Part shown: one piece after another, positions 1-8,099 of the stretch
Layout: each line of letters begins with the position of its first letter
Numbering within the stretch: the first letter of the stretch is position 1
DNA from: Sporosarcina ureae
Lineage (GTDB): Bacteria; Bacillota; Bacilli; Bacillales_A; Planococcaceae
Direction of reading: 5' to 3'
DNA length: 64,000 nt
NCBI RefSeq assembly: GCF_002109325.1
Contig: NZ_CP015348.1
Location: 2,791,501-2,855,500 of the forward strand
Program-made: the position numbers and the translations under genes
Notes under the pieces: model-generated
Database searches by the model: none
What the model was told of the DNA's origin: nothing
The model's input: only the letters and a program-made list of their open reading frames with translations

Positions 1-315
1 TTTCCCACCTTCACGTGCTCCTACCGCATACTCATAATGCAATAAAGCTAGAGTGACATTCTTTTTTTGCAACTCTTTATGCACCTTCTCCCACTCGACA
101 GGGAAGTATCCCTTTTCACTTGCCTGCTTCTCAGGAAAGAGAAGCTCCTCCAACCATCGGTTGGTCGTCGTGCCGTTCAAACTTTCTAAGCCGTGTTTCT
201 TGGCACGCTGAACTACCTCGGAAACCGTATTTCGGGAATGACCAGTGCTAGAACTAATGGTGCGCTGACTGATTCCGTCAAAATACAGTTCGAGGATTTT
301 GCGACAATTAACCAC
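1..315 (-). CDS. istA: IS21-family transposase IstA, N-terminal part
   Basis: This is the start of an IS21-type transposase that runs off the left edge of the window; 105 codons are visible. The N-terminal segment shows a helix-turn-helix pattern (ISQRTIS and STGHSRNTVSEV) typical of IstA, which binds the element ends; the catalytic DDE core lies outside the window. The start is GTG at 315, preceded by an AGGAGG ribosome site at 323-328 with a 7-base spacer. The element end lies just upstream, between 315 and about 476-480. Whether the element is complete, and whether istB follows, cannot be seen. Confidence 0.85.
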   Translation of the reverse strand, partial: MVNCRKILELYFDGISQRTISSSTGHSRNTVSEVVQRAKKHGLESLNGTTTNRWLEELLFPEKQASEKGYFPVEWEKVHKELQKKNVTLALLHYEYAVGAREGGK

Positions 316-478
316 AAAAAAACCTCCTGTATAATAAAATTGTCATGCTTGTACGCATGCGATTTCAATTATACAGAAGGTGATTTAATTAGTAGGGCGG
401 CTCTCGTGTCCGCATTCATTGGCTCAATCGTCCGCGCTGGGTGGCTCAAAACTCCGCAGAGGTGGCTCAATTCACATG
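316..478 (-). mobile_element. IS21-type terminal region with GGCTCA repeats
   Basis: Between the istA start and about 476-480 lies a non-coding end carrying four GGCT-type boxes, GGCTCT at 399 and GGCTCA at 421, 443 and 464, spaced 21-22 bases. Multiple repeated transposase-binding sites inside the end are a known property of IS21 elements. On the minus strand the end reads TGTGAATTGAGCC, fitting a TG-starting terminus. The exact last base is uncertain because the other end is not in the window. Confidence 0.65.
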
Positions 479-493
479 CAATAATCACCCTAT

Positions 494-545
494 ACAACTC
501 TAGTTTAATTCAGAATTGTTTCTGATTTATGTCGGGGCCTTTCTA
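494..545 (+). repeat. Dispersed palindromic repeat, copy 1
   Basis: This stretch (AACTCTAGTTTAATTCAG, then TTTCTGATTT and GTCGGGGCCTTTCT) matches two further copies at 3845-3910 and 3971-4037. It contains an imperfect inverted core, ATTCAGAA with TTTCTGAT. It lies between the IS21 end and the start of the interrupted HEPN-like gene, and its left arm is less well preserved than in the other copies. Confidence 0.6.
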
Positions 546-586
546 GATTTTACTCACCATATATTCTATACATAGTTACGGAGGGA

Positions 587-628
587 ATGAGGAAATTGAA
601 TAAAAAGATATGGGAAGTTGATTTTGAC
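587..628 (+). pseudogene. 5' fragment of interrupted HEPN-like gene
   Basis: ATG at 587 follows a GGAGGG ribosome site and opens a frame of 14 codons (MRKLNKKIWEVDFD) that ends at base 628, exactly where the IS66 element begins. Bases 621-628 are the left target-site copy. Joined directly to base 3089 the frame continues without a stop into the 3' fragment, giving an ancestral protein of about 259 residues. In the present sequence translation from 587 would stop a few codons into the element, at 644-646. Confidence 0.8.
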
Positions 629-650
629 GTAAGCGTCAAAAAATGAACAC
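629..650 (+). repeat. IS66 left terminal inverted repeat
   Basis: This is a 22-base end that begins GTAAGCGTCAAAAAATG and pairs with 3059-3080 at 20 of 22 positions. The 8-bp duplication ATTTTGAC abuts it on the outside. Confidence 0.9.
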
Positions 651-667
651 GTTGTTTCATATAAAAG

Positions 668-710
668 AAAATGCCCCAAAGAATCGATTAAAGATTCTTC
701 GGGGCATTTT
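668..710. terminator. Hairpin at the tnpC end of IS66
   Basis: A long stem pairs AAAATGCCCC plus the adjoining AAGAATC with GATTCTT plus GGGGCATTTT around a 7-base loop. It sits immediately after the tnpC stop codon and is flanked by A and T runs, so it could terminate tnpC messages and also block transcription entering the element from outside. Confidence 0.8.
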
Positions 711-2297
711 CTATTTCTTTGACTGGATATAACAATTCTTTGGTAAGGTCTTCGACCAAGGCATCAAGTCTTCAAACTCCTCGACTTTTTCAAGATTACG
801 TTGAGGAAGTTCTTCGAAAAGGAACTGCAGGTAGAAGAAGGGGTTTATGCCATTCTCTTTTGCGGTCTCTACGAGACTATAGGCGATTGCACTTGAAGTA
901 GCACCTCTTGTGGAAACTGCAAAAAGCCAGTTTTTTCTACCGATTACGAAAGGTTTTATTGATCGCTCTGCTCGATTATTGTCGATCTCGATACGACCAT
1001 CTTTCATAAATGTTATCAGTTTAGGCCATTGTTTAAGCGTATAGGAGATGGCAGTCCCAGTTGCAGTCTTCGGAGCGACAATTTCTTTTTGTTCTTTTAG
1101 CCATACCAAAAAATCATCCAGCACAGGCTGACTGTCGTTTTTCCTTATTTCAAGTCGTTCTTCAGGCATTTTATCTTTCGTCTTGCGTTCAATTGCGAAC
1201 AATCGGTTGCAGAAATCGAGTCCCTTTTTAGCGACCGTCGTTCGACCTGCACCAGCTGGCGCACCTTTTAATGCCTTGAGTGCCTCATCGAATTTACGGC
1301 GAGCATGGGCCCAGCAGCCAGCGAGCTCCACATTTTGAATAGACTCGTAGGCTGCATAGCCATCCACATGGAGATAACCCTGGTAGCCTTTTAAAAACTT
1401 TTGCGGATTCTCTTTGGCACGACTTGCTTGATAATCAAAGAGTACGATCGGTGTCTTAGAGTCTCTACCTGTCCGATAAAGCCACATATAGGATTTTGAT
1501 TCCGCCCTTTTCCCTGGTTCGTCGAGAACTTGCAGGACAGTTTCGTCCGCATGGAGAACCTTTTCCTCACGAAGACGACGATAGAGTTCATCATAGAACG
1601 GCTTGAGCCATCGCGTCGTACTCGAAAGCATCCAGTTCGATAGCGTCTGTCGATTCAATGGAATGCCCATCCGTTCGAGTTGTTTCTCTTGTCGATAAAG
1701 AGGAAGCCCATCAGCAAACTTCTGCGTCATCACGTATGCAATGGCAGATGGAGACGCTAATCCCTTCGGGATCACCGGGTTCGGCATCTCAGCTTTCTTA
1801 ATAGGCGTTTTGATCGCATGTTCTTCACAATGACGACAACTGTAGATATGCTGTACATGTTCGACAACTGTTACTTGCGCCGGGATGATCTTCAGTTCTT
1901 TGCGTATCTGTGTGCTCATCTCGTGCATGGAATGATCGCATTCTAAACAGACCTTCTCCGAATCAGAGAGGTCATAGTGAATCGTCTCGACCGGCAGGTC
2001 TTTCAACTTATCTGCACGTCCGATTCTCTTCTTGCGTGTATAGTTTATCGTCTCAAGCGTAGGCTCTACAAGAAGGATCGCTGAAGAAACTTCTGCCTCA
2101 TTGAATAACGGTAATTCAAACTGGTCCTTGTTCGTCTTCTCACTAGAAGTTCCGAAGCGTTTCTGTTGGAGTAGAGTGAACTGTTGCTTGTACCATTCCA
2201 TCTGAGCCTCAAGCTTTTTCTTCTCTTGCTCGAGTTGTTCGTTCTTCTTCTCGAGCTCTTCAATTGTAAGTTGGGTTTTCTTGTCTGGTTTTCTCAT
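711..2297 (-). CDS. tnpC: IS66 transposase TnpC
   Basis: The 528-residue protein is the DDE transposase of the IS66 element. It starts with a coiled-coil segment (residues 10-50), followed by a region with cysteine pairs (CLECDH, CRHCEEH, about 117-160) matching the zinc-binding domain of this family. The catalytic core follows: HADET near 250, HVDGYAAY near 310 and a late acidic site in NNRAERSIKPF near 440. The C-terminal segment ending in FLFEELPQ fits the IS66 C-terminal domain. Length is normal for the family. It lies 39 bases after tnpB and is followed by a strong hairpin. Confidence 0.95.
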   Translation of the reverse strand: MRKPDKKTQLTIEELEKKNEQLEQEKKKLEAQMEWYKQQFTLLQQKRFGTSSEKTNKDQFELPLFNEAEVSSAILLVEPTLETINYTRKKRIGRADKLKDLPVETIHYDLSDSEKVCLECDHSMHEMSTQIRKELKIIPAQVTVVEHVQHIYSCRHCEEHAIKTPIKKAEMPNPVIPKGLASPSAIAYVMTQKFADGLPLYRQEKQLERMGIPLNRQTLSNWMLSSTTRWLKPFYDELYRRLREEKVLHADETVLQVLDEPGKRAESKSYMWLYRTGRDSKTPIVLFDYQASRAKENPQKFLKGYQGYLHVDGYAAYESIQNVELAGCWAHARRKFDEALKALKGAPAGAGRTTVAKKGLDFCNRLFAIERKTKDKMPEERLEIRKNDSQPVLDDFLVWLKEQKEIVAPKTATGTAISYTLKQWPKLITFMKDGRIEIDNNRAERSIKPFVIGRKNWLFAVSTRGATSSAIAYSLVETAKENGINPFFYLQFLFEELPQRNLEKVEEFEDLMPWSKTLPKNCYIQSKK

Positions 2298-2336
2298 AGG
2301 AACAATAATAGCATAAAATTATTCCAAGGAGTAGAC

Positions 2337-2693
2337 TCAAATTACTTTTTTCGCCGAGACTGAAGGGTGTGCGTCACGTTGGTTCAACGGTAACCCATCC
2401 AGGAGCCAGTTCAACTGTCGGCTCGAAATGGAAAGTGGTTGAACAGACTCAAGATCCGGCCAATCGAACAGCCCTTTCTCGAGTCTTCGGTAATAGAGCC
2501 AGAATCCATTGTGATCCCAGAATAGAATCTTGAGTTTATCTCTCTTCCGATTACAGAAGACAAAAAGTGCTTTGGAGAAAGGATCAAGTTGGAACAGCTC
2601 TTGGACAATGACAGCTAGTCCGTCAATCGACTTCCGAAGATCTGTCGGACCAGCAGCCAGATAGACGCGCCCAACGGCGCGATCATTCATCAT
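2337..2693 (-). CDS. tnpB: IS66 accessory protein TnpB (Orf2)
   Basis: The 118-residue product carries the features of IS66 Orf2 proteins: GPTDLRKSIDGLA near the start, FVFCNRKRDKLKILFWDHNGFWL in the middle and LSISSRQLNWLLDGL at the end. Members of this family are needed for IS66 transposition, but their biochemical role is not firmly established. Its first codon overlaps the end of tnpA by four bases, implying translational coupling. Confidence 0.93.
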   Translation of the reverse strand: MMNDRAVGRVYLAAGPTDLRKSIDGLAVIVQELFQLDPFSKALFVFCNRKRDKLKILFWDHNGFWLYYRRLEKGLFDWPDLESVQPLSISSRQLNWLLDGLPLNQRDAHPSVSAKKVI

Positions 2694-2995
2694 ATCTGAC
2701 GTAGCGTCCGGATCACTTGAAGTAACAGAGTTTCATCATAGCCACTTGTCACCTCGATATCCACATGATTTACTTTCAAGGAAATCGAGTTCTCTATCGA
2801 TTCTTCCACTACACAGGAGACCCAACTGGTCTCCTGACGTGCGGTATGATTAACTGGTGACTGCTTCCTTAGCCAATACTTCATATTGTGCACGGCAACC
2901 TCTGCAGTTTCACACCATTCAGAAAGCGCTAGTCCACTGTTTTGATATTCATCGATCTTCGCAGACCAGTATGCTTCTTTCTCTTTTCTTTTCAA
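2690..2995 (-). CDS. tnpA: IS66 accessory protein TnpA (Orf1)
   Basis: This is a small basic protein of about 101 residues with the helix-turn-helix pattern of IS66 Orf1 (YWSAKIDEYQNSGLALSEWC, then HNMKYWLRKQ). The preferred start is TTG at 2995, because GGGAGG lies 7 bases upstream; a TTG at 3010 overlaps that site and is less likely. It is the first gene of the tnpA-tnpB-tnpC operon and its product probably binds DNA. Confidence 0.85.
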   Translation of the reverse strand: MKRKEKEAYWSAKIDEYQNSGLALSEWCETAEVAVHNMKYWLRKQSPVNHTARQETSWVSCVVEESIENSISLKVNHVDIEVTSGYDETLLLQVIRTLRQI

Positions 2996-3058
2996 ATAAA
3001 TACCTCCCAAAATGTGTTCTATGGGAGGAGTATCTCACGAATCTTCTTCTATTAATAT

Positions 3059-3080
3059 GTGTTCACTATTTGACGCTTAC
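3059..3080 (-). repeat. IS66 right terminal inverted repeat
   Basis: This end pairs with 629-650 at 20 of 22 positions and is followed directly by the second copy of the duplication ATTTTGAC at 3081-3088. Confidence 0.9.
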
Positions 3081-3088
3081 ATTTTGAC

Positions 3089-3826
3089 GTGATTGGGCCT
3101 TTGACTTTAGCCGAGAGGATCAGTTTCTTGCAAGAGAAAGGGTTTGATGAAAATCAGTTTTATAGCGATATCAGAATGATTCCAAGAGAAAACGGCTTCT
3201 TAGCTACAATTACGGCAAAAGCAGAAGATTTATATACAGCTGAAATTGTGGCAAATGTTTACTTTGGAAAAATGAGAGATATATTGTCTCTGGTTAACGA
3301 CATACCTATACAAATAAACAGAAGTGAAAGAGAGAGTGGAGGAAAACGAGATTTTAGATCAAGAAGGAAACTTGAGAAACCGGATATAATATTTGCTTTT
3401 AATATGGCTAGAGAATTTGAAAAATCAGCCCCTAAGTTATTAAGGGCAATTGGGTGGTACTCTAAGGGGAAGTTGACGAGTAACACTTTAGATAGGTTTT
3501 TAGCTTATTGGAATGTTATTGAAATATTAAGTAATGAATATCACATTGAAACCGAACGAACAAAAAACGGTGTAAAAAATAAAATATATCAATGTTTCTT
3601 AGAAAACTTCGGTGATCTCGATAGTTGGGAATTGCCTGTTGGTTGGATTGATGACATGTATGAAAAGAGAAATAAAATAGTGCACGGAGGAGAAGACGTA
3701 TCCTATGAAGCAATTATGAAAACTGCTAATTCTATACCGACTTTAGAGAAAAGGGCAAAAAACTTAATTGATATTCTTATTGACAAGAACTTCGATAGGG
3801 AAAAGTTTATTGATTTTGGTTTTTAA
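3089..3826 (+). pseudogene. 3' part of HEPN-domain-like gene split by IS66
   Basis: This 245-codon frame continues the 14 codons at 587-628 and lost its start to the IS66 insertion. A GTG happens to lie at its first codon, but no ribosome site is visible because the IS66 end precedes it. The C-terminal half is helical and contains RNKIVHGG (around residue 190), an Arg-x4-His motif typical of HEPN ribonuclease-type domains, preceded by an YWNVIEIL helix as in Apea-like HEPN proteins. HEPN proteins often act in RNA cleavage during phage defence or toxin-antitoxin function, so a defence role is inferred. The N-terminal half is not recognised. Residual expression from a promoter in the IS end cannot be excluded. 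Confidence 0.75.
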
Positions 3827-3844
3827 TTATAAACACTAGTGGTT

Positions 3845-3910
3845 GGTACCAGATTCCCCCATAACTCTAGCTTAATTCAGAATCGTTTCTGATTTGTGTC
3901 GGGACCTTTC
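3845..3910 (+). repeat. Dispersed palindromic repeat, copy 2
   Basis: This copy runs from GGTACCAGATTCCCC to GTCGGGACCTTTCTT and shares the AACTCTAGCTTAATTCAG core with the copies at 494-545 and 3971-4037. It lies just after the stop codon of the interrupted HEPN-like gene. Confidence 0.6.
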
Positions 3911-3970
3911 TTAATCAAGTACATCATACAATTCATACACTGTTCTGAAAGCTTATAGAGTTAGTGATTC

Positions 3971-4037
3971 GTACCAGGTCCCCAAACAACTCTAATTTAA
4001 TTCAGAATTGTTTCCAATTTAATTCGGGACCTGGTAC
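3971..4037 (+). repeat. Dispersed palindromic repeat, copy 3, best arms
   Basis: The outer arms GTACCAGGTCCC (3971-3982) and GGGACCTGGTAC (4026-4037) are a perfect 12-base inverted repeat enclosing the same core as copies 1 and 2. It sits between the HEPN-like gene and the convergent AbiC-like gene, where it could also act as a transcription barrier. Confidence 0.7.
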
Positions 4038-4103
4038 CTTCCTTAATCACAACCTACTTTTCACAATTCTCCTGATTTTATAGTCCGATTACCAGATGGA
4101 CTA

Positions 4104-4889
4104 TTATTGGTTTTCAGTTAATATCTTAAAATGTTTGTTAGCAATCAAATTTTCAGGTCTAAGGTTAAGCCAATCATTTTGCTTTAGTATTTTTTTCAAT
4201 AGCACATCCGAAAAACTTATATAAAACAATATTATCATTTCCGAATTGGATGTTTGGCTGAATAATAATTTCTTATAATTCTCTTCATTTTCAGCACCTT
4301 GGATATATTCTAAAATATATTTAAAACTTGATATATAAGTGGACAATTGATTATTATATTTATCGACAAAGTAATTGGAAAAGTTTATCAAGCGACTATC
4401 CAGTTCATCAGGACTGAAAAATTTAAGCCCGCCTTTAGATTCAGATCTACAATCTTTTAAGTTATTAAAATCATCCCCTACTCTTAGATATAAGTCGTCT
4501 AGAGCGTCAAACCCCTCTAACTCCTTTCCGTTACGTTCTATCGTAATCTGTTTTTTGATTTCCAAATGTGAATTCACTAAATTGAAAAATGTTGTTTCAA
4601 ACCTTTGTCTTTCCATCGTTATATACTGATCATTTAGTGCTTGCGTAGTTTTCTGCAATTCTTCCCTTTGTAACTGCAATTCTTCTCTCTGTAGTTTAAG
4701 CTCATTTTGATTCATTAGATTAGCTGCTATCAATAAAAGAAATGCGGCAGCTGAAACTAATGGTGTTGAACTATCACCAAAAACACTTGCAAATGTATCA
4801 CTAATGAAAAACGGCACTATAAAAGCGCTTATCAATAATAAAAAGCCTAATACAGTAAGAACGCCTGTCAAACTGAATTTCTCTTTCAA
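4104..4889 (-). CDS. Putative abortive-infection membrane protein (AbiC-like)
   Basis: This 261-residue protein has two predicted membrane segments (about 8-30 and 43-60), then a coiled coil with the near-exact repeat LQREELQLQREELQ, then RFETTFFNLVNSHLEI around residue 95-110. That arrangement and the RFETTFFNL motif resemble the putative phage abortive infection protein family related to lactococcal AbiC. The family is linked to phage defence mainly by analogy, so the role is inferred. It is convergent with the interrupted HEPN-like gene, is A+T rich compared with the core genes, and stands alone. The C-terminus is somewhat short, so a slightly truncated copy is possible. Confidence 0.65.
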   Translation of the reverse strand: MKEKFSLTGVLTVLGFLLLISAFIVPFFISDTFASVFGDSSTPLVSAAAFLLLIAANLMNQNELKLQREELQLQREELQKTTQALNDQYITMERQRFETTFFNLVNSHLEIKKQITIERNGKELEGFDALDDLYLRVGDDFNNLKDCRSESKGGLKFFSPDELDSRLINFSNYFVDKYNNQLSTYISSFKYILEYIQGAENEENYKKLLFSQTSNSEMIILFYISFSDVLLKKILKQNDWLNLRPENLIANKHFKILTENQ

Positions 4890-5305
4890 AAATCTTCCCC
4901 TTCTCCCTCCGCACCCGTCTGACTTTCCCCTGGTGCATCACAATCTTATATTCCCCATTCTCCATTCAGAACAACAAATGACGCAGCGCACTCCGTAATC
5001 ACATGTTGTCCTCTGGTTGGCCAAGGGACTTATTTTATTTACTTTTAAACAAAGCTCTCCGTATCCTATCAATCTAAGCATAAAGCCGAAAGTTATTCGA
5101 TATTTGTTATTCTTTATTCGGCTTTGGGGATCTTGGTCAATATTTAGTCGGAAAATAGCTGTCAATTAGTTATAGGCACCTTTGTACCACCACACAACAA
5201 CTTCGACACTACTCTGAACAGTTCTTGAGTTGTATGATACACAAGTGCGTTTATCAAAATATTCTCGCTGTACACTGTCCGAATGGGCTGGGGCTTACTC
5301 ATTCT
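4890..5305. other. Intergenic gap, no gene seen
   Basis: This is a 416-base A+T-rich stretch. A 75-codon frame on the minus strand has no ribosome site and no recognisable content. It presumably holds the promoter of the AbiC-like gene, but no convincing -35/-10 pair was identified. Confidence 0.5.
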
Positions 5306-6583
5306 TCATAGCTCCAAAACTCCATCACCCAACATAAATTCCTCAAACTCTTCAAACGTCTCATACTCAAAACCAACACTCAACCCCTCCGCCAGCGCAA
5401 CAGTCGCCTGTTCCGTCATACTGTCATCCAGAACAGCAACATCCACCAACTTCTTCAATTCCGCAAAAGTAGTTTCATATTCTTGATAGTAAGAAATCAA
5501 CAGTTCTTCTTCAGCTTTTATTTCCAAAATCATTGCGGCAGAAAGTTCCTCAGCTTTTTGTCTCGCTTCTATTGCCAGTTGCAGATCCTCTCTGGCATTC
5601 TCGAACACGCTATACAGCTGCTTCATTCCAATTAAAGCAACTGTTGCAGACACGGCTGCTCCGATTGGTCCGAATAATGCGGCTCCTGCGGCAGTCATGA
5701 CGATACCCGAAAAACAAGTCAGCGCATTGGAACCAAGTCCTTCGACTAGTTCCTCGATGGACAGTTTTCCCGATAGGAACTGATAACCTAGTTCAGTCGT
5801 GCTAATGGCTGCACTAGCGAGTGTGGTGACAATATTGCCAGACATGAGCGGATGGTCCTTGCCTAAGTATTTCATCCCATAGGCCACTCCGCTGACTACT
5901 GCACCGCGGGCAGCACTGTTGGCTGCAGCTTTGCCGGTTTCCTTTACGCTGAATTCTTTATTGAAGGCTCCTTGAGCGGCAGTGATCGTACCGCCTACGA
6001 AAGCTCCTGCCAATGCTCCGCCGACCATCGCATTACGGGCTCCGGTGAATAATTCGGCACGGTTCATGGCGGACGTGTAGTCGTTGGGGTCTTCAGCTGC
6101 CTGCAGTGCTTCTTTATGAGTCGTCCCTCCGCTTTGGATGTCGCCATATTCCGTCTGCCCTTTGACGGAACCGTGAACGTCCCGATAGTTCTGCGCGTAA
6201 ATTCCTTCCGTATTCATCCGCTTTTCAATGAGCTCATTTACTTTATCTTCGTTTTCTATGTTGACGAGCCGGTCCATACCGTTGTATTTTGGTTTGGCAA
6301 TACCGTGAGTAGTAGCAGCGGCTTTCTCATAGGATTTTGCTTGTATTTCTTTCATTACATCACCGTTAGCATTGCGGATTAGTAGGTCGGCAGCAGCATG
6401 CGGTTCTCCAAGTTGATCGGTTGTGACCGCGCGCAGTAAACTGCCTGCTTTTGCGGCGGCTGCATTGAATTTAGTCATCTCGATAATTTCAAACATGCGA
6501 CCTTGCGTATAATTTGAAGCGCACTTTACATATTGTTCGGCGACTTTCAGCAGTCGTTCAGAGCCGGCTACAGTTTCTATCAA
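5306..6583 (-). CDS. Glycine-rich membrane protein with a possible nuclease-like N-domain
   Basis: I do not recognise this 425-residue protein by name. Residues 1-165 look globular and contain AADLLIRN then EIQAKSY about ten residues later, a spacing compatible with the D...QxK variant of the PD-(D/E)xK nuclease fold. Residues about 185-330 are rich in Gly and Ala with several hydrophobic stretches (MVGGALAGAFVGGT, ALFGPIGAAVSATVALIG) of a glycine-zipper type. A charged, probably coiled-coil tail with many Glu residues follows. The start is TTG at 6583 with GAGGG upstream; the frame stays open further upstream but has no normal start codon there. It lies 82 bases downstream of another glycine-rich membrane protein on the same strand, so the two probably form an operon. 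A membrane-acting effector or defence protein is a guess. Confidence 0.7.
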   Translation of the reverse strand: MIETVAGSERLLKVAEQYVKCASNYTQGRMFEIIEMTKFNAAAAKAGSLLRAVTTDQLGEPHAAADLLIRNANGDVMKEIQAKSYEKAAATTHGIAKPKYNGMDRLVNIENEDKVNELIEKRMNTEGIYAQNYRDVHGSVKGQTEYGDIQSGGTTHKEALQAAEDPNDYTSAMNRAELFTGARNAMVGGALAGAFVGGTITAAQGAFNKEFSVKETGKAAANSAARGAVVSGVAYGMKYLGKDHPLMSGNIVTTLASAAISTTELGYQFLSGKLSIEELVEGLGSNALTCFSGIVMTAAGAALFGPIGAAVSATVALIGMKQLYSVFENAREDLQLAIEARQKAEELSAAMILEIKAEEELLISYYQEYETTFAELKKLVDVAVLDDSMTEQATVALAEGLSVGFEYETFEEFEEFMLGDGVLEL

Positions 6584-6665
6584 CGCATTACCCTCGCGTT
6601 CAATAGTCTCGCTGACTACTTGTCCCGCAATGAAGTCTATCTCTGACTGGCGTAAGGAAACTATA

Positions 6666-7691
6666 TTATCCTTCCTGTACGGTGGAAATCTTCTTTTTAT
6701 TCGCAGTGATGACTGAGTGAATATGGGGAATTAACTCGCCTTGCTCGTCGAGAATCGTCGTATTCAAAATGTCTCGCATGATGACGGCTAATTTATAACT
6801 GTTATGAATCGCTGTTTTTTCATCCATCTTATACCCACAGAAGTCAACGCCTTTACTTTGGATAATTTCAGACATTTTATGAATAGTAGCTGACTGCAGC
6901 TGATCTGTACTCTTTGCCAAATCCCGCATGCTAGCGGTCGTGCTGGTGATCTGTTCCATAGCGTTCGTGGCGGCATGGAGTTTCTCTATTTCCGCCTGCA
7001 CCTCTGCCTGCTTGCCGTACATCTCTTGCAATTTATTTTCTGTCGAAGCCGCAAAAATCAGGCTGCCAATCGCCAGAGCAGGAGCCAGCGCAATGCCGCC
7101 CAGCACCAGTGTCCCACCCGCAACACCCAGTCCGCCAGCAGCCAATGAACCACCGCCAAGGAAGGCAAGCGTTGCATTCTGTGCTGCAATACCGCTGAGG
7201 GCTGCAATAGCAGTACCTGTAGACGCAACAGCAAACGTAGTCGTAGCTCCTAACGCACCCATCGCTGCCAGTCCACCGCCCGCCAATGATGCGACACCAG
7301 CTGCTAAAACTTGTCCGGCTTTCACTACTTGTCTTTCAATAGTTAAAACAAACTGCTCTATTTCACTGTTGGAAACAAATTCATCTGTAACTGCCTCATC
7401 TGTAAAATTGACGTGCTTAATCTGTCTAAATGTCTCCACAAACCACTTCATGGATCCGTCCAGAATTTCCAGCTTCAACAGCCCGTATTCTTCAAACTCC
7501 TCATTGGTCTCATCTCGAACACGCTTAAACTCTTCGTATACTTCATTATATGAAGTCCCCAGTTCCTCGGCCAGCTGTTTTGTCTCTTTCATATTTTTAA
7601 CAGAATCATAGCCCTTCTTGCCAGCGAGTGCCGTCGATGCAGCAGTAGCCCCCAGAATGATTAATGGAATTAAAGGTAGCGGCATAGTCAT
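6666..7691 (-). CDS. Glycine-zipper membrane protein, first gene of a pair
   Basis: This 341-residue protein is not recognised. It begins with a hydrophobic segment (LPLIPLIILGATAASTALAG), continues with an acidic helical part (residues 30-120), then a long Gly/Ala-rich hydrophobic block (about 125-215) with repeated small-residue patterns such as ASLAGGGLAAMGALG, FLGGGSLAAGGLG and GTLVLGGIALAPAL. After it comes a coiled-coil segment (about 218-265) and a helical C-terminus. Such blocks can insert into or pack within membranes, as in pore-forming or colicin-type proteins, but no catalytic motif was seen. It precedes the 425-residue glycine-rich protein with an 82-base gap, and the shared architecture suggests they work together. 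The start ATG at 7691 has only a weak ribosome site; ATG two codons later is an alternative. Confidence 0.7.
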   Translation of the reverse strand: MTMPLPLIPLIILGATAASTALAGKKGYDSVKNMKETKQLAEELGTSYNEVYEEFKRVRDETNEEFEEYGLLKLEILDGSMKWFVETFRQIKHVNFTDEAVTDEFVSNSEIEQFVLTIERQVVKAGQVLAAGVASLAGGGLAAMGALGATTTFAVASTGTAIAALSGIAAQNATLAFLGGGSLAAGGLGVAGGTLVLGGIALAPALAIGSLIFAASTENKLQEMYGKQAEVQAEIEKLHAATNAMEQITSTTASMRDLAKSTDQLQSATIHKMSEIIQSKGVDFCGYKMDEKTAIHNSYKLAVIMRDILNTTILDEQGELIPHIHSVITANKKKISTVQEG

Positions 7692-8099
7692 TACCTACTT
7701 TCGGGTTATTTTATTAGTATAAGTCTTTTGTAACATACAAGGGTGGGGAAGAAGAGTGGTGTTTTCTTCAAATTGGTGAACTGGGTGGAGGAGTGTTATG
7801 TAAAGGTAAATTGTCAAATCAAGTCGAACGCGTCAGATCACTCATGAATATCTCAAAGCGCGTATTAAAATTATGTACTTTTCTAAGAAATTGATTGAAA
7901 TTTAACAAGATGCCTATAATCTCATATTAATATTGAGCTCCTATGCATCACATAACTTAGAAATAAATCTAAATAGTGTCGGTATATTGTGATGGACAGG
8001 TAAACAAGAAGTGAAGAATAAAACACGCAAAAATCAAGACGGTTACTGAGAATCGAAAAAACAAGTGTCTCTTCAATACTCCCAAACCGTCCTCCAGTA
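7692..8099. other. Intergenic gap upstream of the glycine-zipper pair
   Basis: This is about 400 bases of A+T-rich sequence with no supported gene. Two short overlapping minus-strand frames lack ribosome sites. It should contain the promoter of the 7691-5306 pair and the end of the small membrane protein gene, but I see no clear motif. Confidence 0.45.

Larger units (their letters stand above)
629..3080. mobile_element. Complete IS66-family insertion sequence
   Basis: The element is 2452 bp with 22-bp terminal inverted repeats at 629-650 and 3059-3080 that match at 20 of 22 positions; both read GTAAGCGTC at the outer end. It is flanked by an exact 8-bp direct repeat, ATTTTGAC, at 621-628 and 3081-3088, the target-duplication length known for IS66. 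It carries tnpA, tnpB and tnpC, all on the minus strand, and all three open frames look intact, so it may still be mobile. It is inserted in codon phase after codon 14 of a HEPN-like gene. Confidence 0.95.

Noticed and set aside
193..525. 110-codon plus-strand frame across the IS21 end
   Set aside because: It is antisense to istA and runs through non-coding terminal repeats; no ribosome site.
719..901. 60-codon frame inside IS66
   Set aside because: Antisense shadow of tnpC.
6928..7611. 227-codon plus-strand frame rich in Ala, Pro and Ser
   Set aside because: It is the antisense of the Gly/Ala-rich block of the minus-strand membrane protein; composition is a by-product.
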